Assembly (NCBI GenBank): GCA_014799765.1 | Contig: JAAVHK010000050.1 | Coordinates: forward strand, 1-5,922 | Origin: Ruminococcus sp. | GTDB taxonomy: Bacteria > Bacillota > Clostridia > Oscillospirales > Ruminococcaceae | DNA: 5,922 nt | Reading direction: 5' to 3' | Shown here: positions 1-4,933 of the stretch, one piece after another | Layout: each line of letters opens with the position of its first letter | Numbering within the stretch: the stretch's first letter is position 1 | Position numbers and translations under genes: made by a program | The notes under the pieces: generated by a model | Seen by the model: the letters and a program-made list of their open reading frames with translations, nothing else | Told to the model about the DNA's origin: nothing | Databases searched by the model: none

Positions 1-1068
1 CGTGTTTCAGTGGAAGTTTTAAGAGGTTGTCTGCGTGGTTGCCGATTCTGTCAGGCAGGATTCATTTACAGACCTTTCCGTGAAAAGAAATCCGGTACTG
101 TAGTAAATCAGACAAGATGTTTATGTGAAAATACCGGTTATGATGAGGTGTCACTTGCATCACTAAGTACGAGTGACCATTCAGAAATATCGCCGATACT
201 GTCGGAACTGATAGAGTACACCGCTGACGAAAAAATAACATTGTCGTTACCGTCGTTACGTGTGGATAATTTTTCGGAAGAACTGCTTGAAAAGATAAAG
301 AGAGTACGTAAATCAGGGCTTACTTTTGCACCGGAAGCAAGTACACAACGTCTCCGTGACGCTATAAATAAGAACGTAACCGAAGAAGAAATCATGAACA
401 CTTGTCGGATAGCCTTTGAGGGCGGATATTCTGCGGTAAAACTGTATTTCATGATGGGACTTCCTACCGAAACAGACGAGGATATAAAAGGAATCGCCGA
501 ACTGTCGCAACGGATAATAGATTTATACTATAGTCTGCCGGATAAGCCTAAAGGTAGGGGAGTACAGATTTCAATAAGTTGTGCTACATTTGTTCCGAAA
601 CCGTTCACGCCGTTTGAGTTTGAAGCACAGGACAATCGGGAAATGATTGAACATAAACAGAAACTTCTTCTCGATTCCGTCAACAGAAAAAGAGTTAAAG
701 TAAGCTATCATGATGCAAACGTAAGTATTTTAGAAGCTGTTCTCGCCAAAGGTGACAGACGTTTATGTGATGTCATATATACCGCATGGAAAAAGGGCTG
801 TAAATTCGACAGTTGGGGAGAATACTTCCGTTTTGATAAGTGGGCTGAGGCTTTCGCAGATTGTGACATTGATATGTCATTCTATGCGAACAGAAAGATT
901 CCGTATGACGAGATTTTACCGTGGGAACATCTTGACTATTATGTATCAAAGGAATTTTTTATCCGTGAGAATAAGAAAGCACACGAATTTACGACTACAC
1001 CACATTGTCGGCTGAAGTGTTCCGGTTGCGGAGTAAATAAGGAGATAGGGGGTAAGTGTTTTGATTAA
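1..1068 (+). CDS. Radical SAM protein, TIGR03960-like (3' part, 5' end outside window)
   Basis: This is the C-terminal 355 residues of a radical SAM enzyme; reading frame 1 is open from the first base, so the start lies upstream and the GTG at position 10 is not a real start. The radical SAM cluster motif CX3CX2C is visible at window residues 10-17 (Cys10, Cys14, Cys17, with RFCQAG following), which would bind a 4Fe-4S cluster that cleaves S-adenosylmethionine. A GYDEVSLASLSTSD segment follows, as in B12-binding-type radical SAM proteins of the TIGR03960 family. Full-length members are around 600 residues, so roughly the first 250, including the probable cobalamin-binding-like domain, are missing. 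The C-terminus carries a second cysteine group, C336-X3-C340-X2-C343 plus C353. The gene overlaps the downstream DUF2344 gene by 8 nt; the two occur together, sometimes fused, in many bacteria. The substrate is unknown. Family assignment is by recognition of motifs and context, not by search. Confidence 0.88.
   Translation, partial: RVSVEVLRGCLRGCRFCQAGFIYRPFREKKSGTVVNQTRCLCENTGYDEVSLASLSTSDHSEISPILSELIEYTADEKITLSLPSLRVDNFSEELLEKIKRVRKSGLTFAPEASTQRLRDAINKNVTEEEIMNTCRIAFEGGYSAVKLYFMMGLPTETDEDIKGIAELSQRIIDLYYSLPDKPKGRGVQISISCATFVPKPFTPFEFEAQDNREMIEHKQKLLLDSVNRKRVKVSYHDANVSILEAVLAKGDRRLCDVIYTAWKKGCKFDSWGEYFRFDKWAEAFADCDIDMSFYANRKIPYDEILPWEHLDYYVSKEFFIRENKKAHEFTTTPHCRLKCSGCGVNKEIGGKCFD
1047..1052 (+). 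promoter_or_regulatory. Shine-Dalgarno that fixes a TTG start
   Basis: AGGGGG, one mismatch from AGGAGG, lies 8 nt before the TTG at 1061, inside the 3' end of the radical SAM gene. No in-frame ATG or GTG sits nearby. The next in-frame Met (residue 26) would remove the conserved ISHLDL segment, so TTG is the best start. Confidence 0.7.
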
Positions 1069-1714
1069 GTTAAGAGCAGTTTTTGAAAAAAAAGACCGTG
1101 CAAAATACATATCACACCTCGATTTGAATCGCTGTATGCTCCGGACGTTCCGCCGGTCAGGCTTGCCTATATGGTATACAGAGGGTTTCCACTCGCACCC
1201 ATATTTTTCGTTTGCACTGGCACTTTCGTTAGGATATGAGAGCAGTTGCGAAATACTTGACTTCAATCTGAATGAAGAAATTCCGTTTGAAGAAGTCCGT
1301 GACCGTCTCAACGCCGTAATGCCATACGGTATGAAGATTATATCGGTAACAGAACCGAAACTTAAAATTACGGCTATCACGAAAGCGGAGTACAATTTTT
1401 CACTGAAATCAGAAAATATAACCGGTCTCGTCGCCGACGTAGAAAGACTTCTGGACAGTAAAGAAATTTTAGTCGAGAAGAAAACCAAAAAGGGTATACA
1501 GACCGTAAATATAAGACCGTTCATAGAAGTTGTTTCCGGAAGTACCGGAGCAGGTATGTATAATATGTCAATGAGACTTCCGGCAGGTACGCAAACTAAT
1601 TATAATCCGGCATTGTTCTTTACGGCATTGAAAGATTTCACTGAAATACCGTTTGAAGTGACTGATATAAGGCGTACCGGCATTTTATGTGCGGATAATG
1701 AAAATTTTTCATAA
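1061..1714 (+). CDS. DUF2344 / TIGR03936 radical SAM-linked protein
   Basis: A 217-residue protein of the DUF2344 family, known as 'radical SAM-linked protein' because it sits beside, or is fused to, the TIGR03960 radical SAM enzyme, exactly as here (8-nt overlap). Family hallmarks are all in the N-terminal third: ISHLDL at residues 17-22, a basic FRRSGLP stretch at 30-36, EGFHSHP at 41-47 and LSLGYESSCEILDF at 55-68. The length is about normal, so the gene appears intact. Start is TTG at 1061, supported by AGGGGG 8 nt upstream and by preservation of the ISHLDL motif. The overlap suggests translational coupling and roughly equal production of the two proteins. The role is not established; a plausible inference is that it is a partner or substrate-binding subunit of the radical SAM enzyme. 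No signal peptide or membrane segment is apparent, so it is probably cytoplasmic. No convincing terminator follows it. Confidence 0.88.
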   Translation: MIKLRAVFEKKDRAKYISHLDLNRCMLRTFRRSGLPIWYTEGFHSHPYFSFALALSLGYESSCEILDFNLNEEIPFEEVRDRLNAVMPYGMKIISVTEPKLKITAITKAEYNFSLKSENITGLVADVERLLDSKEILVEKKTKKGIQTVNIRPFIEVVSGSTGAGMYNMSMRLPAGTQTNYNPALFFTALKDFTEIPFEVTDIRRTGILCADNENFS

Positions 1715-1832
1715 TTATTTTAATTATTTATCAGAAATAACAAGAATATTATACATATATATTCAGAAACTGTTGAAATCGGATATAAAGAAATTTTCTG
1801 AAAAAATATTCAAAATTTTTTGTAAAAAACAC
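1715..1832 (+). other. AT-rich intergenic tract upstream of the rplS promoter
   Basis: This non-coding stretch separates the DUF2344 gene from the rplS promoter. It is very AT-rich with several A and T tracts, densest at about 1791-1830, immediately upstream of the -35. Such tracts can act as an UP element bound by the RNA polymerase alpha subunit, which would suit a ribosomal protein promoter (inference). A weak all-AT hairpin (TTATTT 1724-1729 with AAATAA 1735-1740) lacks a following T tract, so I do not call it a terminator. The TTTCTGAA-type motif recurs here (see repeat entry). Confidence 0.45.
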
Positions 1833-1849
1833 TTGCATTTTTCTGAAAA
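1794..1849 (+). repeat. 11-bp direct repeat, near-palindromic, around the rplS promoter
   Basis: TTTTCTGAAAA occurs twice, at 1794-1804 and 1839-1849, exactly 45 bp apart. Each copy is a palindrome around its central base (TTTTC-N-GAAAA). The second copy lies inside the promoter spacer. Related sequences in the reverse sense, ATTCAGAAAC at 1771-1780 and ATCAGAAAT at 1730-1738, are upstream. It may be an operator or simply chance in AT-rich DNA; the repeat is certain, the function is not. Confidence 0.4.
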
Positions 1850-1861
1850 GTATGATATGAT
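1833..1861 (+). promoter_or_regulatory. Predicted sigma-A promoter for rplS
   Basis: A -35 hexamer TTGCAT (1833-1838) is followed by a 17-nt spacer and a -10 hexamer TATGAT (1856-1861). A TG dinucleotide at 1853-1854, one base before the -10, gives an extended -10 element, which compensates for the imperfect -35. Transcription would start near 1867-1868, giving a leader of about 125 nt. A-tracts upstream may strengthen it. This is the only convincing promoter I see in the window and probably drives rplS and, by read-through, the genes behind it. Confidence 0.75.
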
Positions 1862-1867
1862 ATAAAA

Positions 1868-1993
1868 GCATTTGAAATCCGTCGGTGTTTTTCGTTGCGA
1901 TTTGCACTGACGAGAGTTAATGCCGTAAGACATTAACCGGACAGTCCTCTGTAACTGAGCAAGAATGTCCGGAAATTTTAGGAGGAATAAAAA
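1868..1993 (+). ncRNA. Structured 5' leader of rplS, candidate L19 leader RNA
   Basis: About 125 nt between the predicted start site and the rplS ATG contain three hairpins in series. Hairpin 1 pairs GTCGGTG (1881-1887) with CACTGAC (1905-1911), including one G-U pair. Hairpin 2 pairs GTTAATG (1916-1922) with CATTAAC (1931-1937) around CCGTAAGA. Hairpin 3 pairs CCGGACA (1937-1943) with TGTCCGG (1966-1972) around a 22-nt loop that can form a small inner stem. C1937 is shared, so hairpins 2 and 3 abut and may stack. Hairpin 3 ends 7 nt before AGGAGG (1980-1985). There is no T tract, which argues for translational rather than terminator control. L19 leader RNAs that bind their own protein have been described in Firmicutes; membership here is inferred from position and structure, not from a covariance-model match. 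Confidence 0.65.
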
Positions 1994-2338
1994 ATGGATG
2001 CACTCAAGTTAATCAGTCAGTCAAGCATGAAAGAAAACGTGCCTGAATTTAATGTAGGTGATACTGTCAAGGTACACGTACAGATTAAGGAAGGCGAAAA
2101 AAGTCGTATTCAGGTCTTCGAGGGAACTGTTATCGCCAAAAAACACGGCGGTATCAGCGAAACTTTCACCGTAAGACGTGTTTCACACGGTTGCGGTATC
2201 GAAAGGGTTTTCCCTGTTCATTCACCGGCTGTCGACAAGGTAGAGGTTGTAAGATACGGTAAAGTCCGCAGAGCTAAACTCTACTACCTCAGAGACAGAG
2301 TCGGCAAGGCTGCTAAGGTCAAGGAACAGATTCGCTAA
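1994..2338 (+). CDS. rplS: 50S ribosomal protein L19 (bL19)
   Basis: A 114-residue protein with the full length and sequence of bL19, which lies at the 30S-50S interface of the large subunit. Recognisable features are PEFNVGDTVKVHV at residues 19-31, the KSRIQVFEGTVIA strand region at 36-48, the basic TFTVRRVSHGCGIERVFP block at 58-75, and the C-terminal RRAKLYYLRDRVGKAA segment typical of the family. The start is secured by a perfect AGGAGG (1980-1985) 8 nt before ATG. Codon use differs from the neighbours: by my hand count its seven isoleucines use ATC four times, ATT three times and ATA never, as expected for a highly expressed gene. It has its own promoter and structured leader and is followed by a terminator. 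The usual upstream partners rpsP, rimM and trmD are absent from the window. Confidence 0.98.
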   Translation: MDALKLISQSSMKENVPEFNVGDTVKVHVQIKEGEKSRIQVFEGTVIAKKHGGISETFTVRRVSHGCGIERVFPVHSPAVDKVEVVRYGKVRRAKLYYLRDRVGKAAKVKEQIR

Positions 2339-2351
2339 GAGGCTGATGACT

Positions 2352-2380
2352 GGGTTCAGGCAGTTCATTCTGCCTGTCCC
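2352..2380 (+). other. Hairpin between rplS and the terminator
   Basis: CAGGCAG (2357-2363) pairs perfectly with CTGCCTG (2370-2376) around TTCATT, and GGG (2352-2354) can extend it with CCC (2378-2380) across a small internal loop. It starts 13 nt after the rplS stop. It may protect the rplS 3' end or influence the terminator that follows, since an alternative pairing of GTCCC (2376-2380) with GGGAC (2395-2399) would break the terminator stem. No T tract follows it directly. Confidence 0.55.
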
Positions 2381-2392
2381 GTCTGAATCCGT

Positions 2393-2415
2393 AAGGGACT
2401 GCAGGTCCCTTTTTT
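2393..2415 (+). terminator. Intrinsic terminator after rplS
   Basis: AAGGGAC (2393-2399) pairs perfectly with GTCCCTT (2405-2411) around a 5-nt loop TGCAG, and a run of six T (2410-2415) overlaps the stem end. This is a standard Rho-independent terminator, although its T run is short. Because no clear promoter is seen between it and the signal peptidase gene, it probably acts as a partial terminator that lowers expression of downstream genes relative to rplS (inference). Confidence 0.8.
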
Positions 2416-2442
2416 GCTAATATTATGTTATGAGGTGTCACT

Positions 2443-3120
2443 ATGGAAGAAAATATTGTGGAAAATACAGAATCCGGAAATACTGAACCGGAAGAAAAAC
2501 AGAATAAAAATTTCCTTGCAGATTTCATTGAAATCGCCGAAAGTACCTTTATAACAGTTTTCGTTATCATAATGATTTTCACATATATTCTGCACCCTGT
2601 AAATGTAGTCGGTACTTCAATGACAAACACTCTTCAGGACGGCGACAGAATATTCATGACTACTGTATATGGTAGTCTTTCGTATGGCGATATAGTCGTT
2701 ATAAATAATGACATGGCATATCTTCTTGACGAAGACAACAATATTGTTGAAAAAAATATTGACGGCTCAGGTCTCAAGGAATGCATAATAAAACGTGTAA
2801 TCGCTACAGGCGGGCAGACTATTGAAATAAATTCCGATACAAAGGAAGTTATAGTTGACGGCAAAGTCCTTGACGAACCATACATAAAGGAACTCACAAA
2901 TAACAGTGGTGTTAGTTTTAATTATCCTATAACAGTTCCGGAGGGATATTATTTCTGCATGGGCGATAATCGAAACGGCTCTTCAGACAGCCGTAATTCT
3001 GACATAGGACTTATAAAGAAAAGTCAGATTTACGGAAAAGCTATGTTGCGTTACGCTCCTGTAAGTTCATTCAAATACCTCGGCGATTCCTATAAGCATA
3101 ACAGTAATGAAGAAATGTAA
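2443..3120 (+). CDS. lepB: Type I signal peptidase (first of two)
   Basis: A 225-residue membrane serine protease that removes signal peptides from exported proteins on the outer face of the membrane. A charged cytoplasmic N-terminus (residues 1-30, rich in Glu and Asn) is followed by a single transmembrane segment at about 33-50. The catalytic serine is Ser59 in VVGTSM and the general-base lysine is Lys117 in IIKRVIATGG; the family box GDNRNGSSDSR is at 174-184. With one membrane span and this short length it resembles the Gram-positive (Sip-type) form rather than the longer two-span E. coli LepB. The ATG is preceded by GAGGTG (2432-2437). It follows the rplS terminator by 27 nt and overlaps the second peptidase gene by 14 nt. 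All catalytic residues are present, so it should be active. Substrate specificity relative to its neighbour cannot be read from sequence. Confidence 0.95.
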   Translation: MEENIVENTESGNTEPEEKQNKNFLADFIEIAESTFITVFVIIMIFTYILHPVNVVGTSMTNTLQDGDRIFMTTVYGSLSYGDIVVINNDMAYLLDEDNNIVEKNIDGSGLKECIIKRVIATGGQTIEINSDTKEVIVDGKVLDEPYIKELTNNSGVSFNYPITVPEGYYFCMGDNRNGSSDSRNSDIGLIKKSQIYGKAMLRYAPVSSFKYLGDSYKHNSNEEM

Positions 3121-3706
3121 AAAAATAATCTGGTTTATTTTCGACGAATTTATAAAATTGTTTGAAATGCTTATCATTACATTTTTTATGGCGGTACTTA
3201 CTTTCACTTATATTTTTCACATTGCTACTGTAAAAGGCGATTCAATGCAGAATACCCTTATATCCGGTGATAAACTCATAACAACGGCTTATTACGGTTC
3301 ACTGGAACAGGGTGATATAGTAATAATATATGCCGGTGATGCCGTCACACTTGACGAAAATGGAAATCCTGAAATAAAAAAAGGTCTCCGTAAATCGCTT
3401 GTGAAAAGGGTTATAGCTACCGGCGGTCAGACCATTGACATTGATTTTGACAGAGGTGCGGTTTACGTTGACGGCGTTATGCTGGACGAAAATTATATAA
3501 CCGGTCTCACACATATGGACGAGGGTGCTTTTACCGGACAATATCCGGTAGAAGTTCCTGAGGGATATGTTTTCGTGATGGGCGATAACAGACAGGTTTC
3601 AAAGGACAGCCGGTCAGGTGAAATAGGTTTTGTAGCAGTCGGGAATATAACCGGCAAGGTTTTATTAAGATTTTCACCCCGTGAACGTTTCGGTTTTGTT
3701 GAATAA
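3107..3706 (+). CDS. lepB: Type I signal peptidase (second of two)
   Basis: A 199-residue paralogue of the preceding signal peptidase. It has a short basic N-terminus (MKKCKK), one transmembrane segment at about 20-38, catalytic Ser46 in VKGDSM, Lys100 in LVKRVIATGG, and the box GDNRQVSKDSR at 159-169. It shares with its neighbour the YGSL-x2-GDIV and KRVIATGGQTI stretches and the overall layout, which points to tandem duplication, but it lacks the acidic N-terminal extension. The ATG at 3107 lies inside the end of the first gene (14-nt overlap) and has no good Shine-Dalgarno. The upstream frame runs only to a stop at 3062 with no ATG, GTG or TTG, and the next Met (21) would cut the membrane anchor. 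Translation therefore probably depends on coupling to the upstream gene. Its stop overlaps the AAGGAGG of rbgA. Confidence 0.95.
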   Translation: MKKCKKIIWFIFDEFIKLFEMLIITFFMAVLTFTYIFHIATVKGDSMQNTLISGDKLITTAYYGSLEQGDIVIIYAGDAVTLDENGNPEIKKGLRKSLVKRVIATGGQTIDIDFDRGAVYVDGVMLDENYITGLTHMDEGAFTGQYPVEVPEGYVFVMGDNRQVSKDSRSGEIGFVAVGNITGKVLLRFSPRERFGFVE

Positions 3707-3718
3707 GGAGGTACTGTA

Positions 3719-4606
3719 ATGGATAATATCGACATGAAAAATATACAATGGTTTCCGGGGCATATGGCTAAGACAAGACGTGCTATAATGTCAAACCTGA
3801 AACTCGTAGATGCCGTTGTTGAGATAGTTGACGCCCGTATACCTTTAAGCAGTCGTAATCCCGAAATGGACAGACTTGTAAACGGTAAGCCACGTATGGT
3901 AATTCTGAATAAATGCGACCTCGCTGACGATAAAGCTACTCAGAAGTGGATAAATTATTTTAATAATAAAAACATTACCGCTCTTGCGGTTGACTGTAAA
4001 TCCGGAAAGGGTCTGAAATCGTTTGTTCCGACGGTAAAAAGCAAAGTCCTTAAGGAATTACTTGAAAAACGTGAAAAAAATGGTATGTCCGGAACACCTG
4101 TAAGGCTTATGATAGTAGGTATTCCGAATGTGGGAAAGTCCTCGCTGATAAATAAATTAGCCGGTGCAAAGCGTGCGAAAGTAGAGGACAGACCAGGTGT
4201 TACACGTATAAAACAGTGGGTAAAATTAGGGAATAATACAGAATTACTCGATATGCCAGGGGTTTTAGCACCTAAATTTGAAGACCAGTCCATAGCGATA
4301 AAATTAGCGTTTACCGGTGCTGTGAGTGACGATATTCTTGACATTGAAACACTTGCAATGAAGTTACTGATTTTCCTGAAAGAAAATTATTCGGAATCGC
4401 TTAAGGAACGCTATAAGATAGAGTATTCCGGAAATGAAACGGGTCCTGACCTGCTCATAAAAATCGGGAAAAAACGTGGTATGATTGTTTCAGGCGGTGA
4501 AGTGAATACCGAAAGAACCGCTATAACTGTTATAGACGAATTCCGGAGTGCAAAACTCGGACGGATAACACTTGAATTGCCGGAGGTGAAACAGCATGAA
4601 AAATGA
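3719..4606 (+). CDS. rbgA: Ribosome biogenesis GTPase RbgA/YlqF
   Basis: A 295-residue circularly permuted GTPase that in Bacillus subtilis (where the gene is also called ylqF) is needed for late assembly of the 50S subunit. The permuted motif order is plain: G4 NKCD at 64-67, a G5-like DCKSGKG at 92-98, then G1 GIPNVGKSS at 134-142, G2-region PGVT at 159-162 and G3 DMPG at 178-181. The N-terminal signature WFPGHMAK at 11-18 contains His15, which corresponds to the His9 of B. subtilis RbgA implicated in GTP hydrolysis. A C-terminal RNA-binding-type helical domain follows from about 185. Length is normal. AAGGAGG (3705-3711) lies 7 nt before the ATG and overlaps the previous stop. It sits in the same transcriptional direction as rplS, matching the trmD-rplS-ylqF neighbourhood of Bacillus. 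The next gene overlaps its 3' end by 11 nt. Confidence 0.96.
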   Translation: MDNIDMKNIQWFPGHMAKTRRAIMSNLKLVDAVVEIVDARIPLSSRNPEMDRLVNGKPRMVILNKCDLADDKATQKWINYFNNKNITALAVDCKSGKGLKSFVPTVKSKVLKELLEKREKNGMSGTPVRLMIVGIPNVGKSSLINKLAGAKRAKVEDRPGVTRIKQWVKLGNNTELLDMPGVLAPKFEDQSIAIKLAFTGAVSDDILDIETLAMKLLIFLKENYSESLKERYKIEYSGNETGPDLLIKIGKKRGMIVSGGEVNTERTAITVIDEFRSAKLGRITLELPEVKQHEK

Positions 4607-4922
4607 AACAAGAAAAAAACTCGAAGATATAGCCGGAAAATACGCTAAACACGGCGTTGATATGAGAGATTGTATAAATCTTTTCAATATGGGACTTCCG
4701 CTGTATAAAAGTGAAGAAGCCTCTGTTATAGGCTTACGTCTCGCACTGGCGAAGCGTTTCAACGAACACGATTACTTTACAAGTGAAGATGTTGCAGTTG
4801 TCAGCGGTGCGAGTGTCGAAGAAGTCAATCAGCATATAGAGGATAACAAGGAAGAACTTATGAATAATGGTTCAATTGTAGAAGTTTCAAGCTCTCTTCC
4901 TGGCTTGTTCGATAAAAAATGA
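4596..4922 (+). CDS. Unrecognised 108-residue protein between rbgA and rnhB
   Basis: I do not recognise this protein. It is almost certainly a real gene: GGAGGTG (4582-4588) lies 7 nt before the ATG, it overlaps rbgA by 11 nt, and it ends 11 nt before rnhB, in the same direction. The protein is soluble-looking, charged and probably mainly helical, with no signal peptide or membrane segment. Residues 1-58 suggest several helices, with NMGLPLYKSEE at 31-41 and the hydrophobic ASVIGLRLALAKRF at 42-55. Residues 62-90, beginning FTSEDVAVVSGASVEEVNQ, have the spacing of a helix-turn-helix (helix, GAS turn, helix), so a small winged-helix-like domain is possible but unproven. The tail ends SLPGLFDKK. 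Its location suggests co-expression with ribosome assembly and RNase HII genes; no function should be assigned from this alone. Confidence 0.85.
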   Translation: MKNETRKKLEDIAGKYAKHGVDMRDCINLFNMGLPLYKSEEASVIGLRLALAKRFNEHDYFTSEDVAVVSGASVEEVNQHIEDNKEELMNNGSIVEVSSSLPGLFDKK

Positions 4923-4933
4923 GGTTCTGAATC

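Noticed and set aside
10..12. GTG as start of the radical SAM gene
   Set aside because: The frame is open from base 1 and the codons before it (RVS) continue the family sequence leading to the cluster motif, so the gene begins outside the window.
946..1524. Open frame of 192 codons on the - strand
   Set aside because: It lies opposite the end of the radical SAM gene and most of the DUF2344 gene, both with clear family motifs. It has no recognisable protein features and is a shadow of the + strand codon pattern.
1724..1740. Hairpin TTATTT/AAATAA as terminator of the DUF2344 gene
   Set aside because: The stem is only six A-T pairs and no T run follows, so it would not terminate transcription efficiently.
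1868..1993. Metabolite riboswitch upstream of rplS
   Set aside because: No known riboswitch core was recognised, there is no terminator in the leader, and the ribosomal protein gene behind it makes an autoregulatory leader more likely.
2416..2442. Promoter for the signal peptidase string (TATTAT at 2421-2426)
   Set aside because: A -10-like hexamer is present but no -35 lies at a suitable distance; that position falls within the terminator hairpin.
3955..4344. Open frame of 129 codons on the - strand
   Set aside because: It is antisense to the GTPase core of rbgA, whose motifs are unmistakable. No ribosome binding site or independent support was seen.
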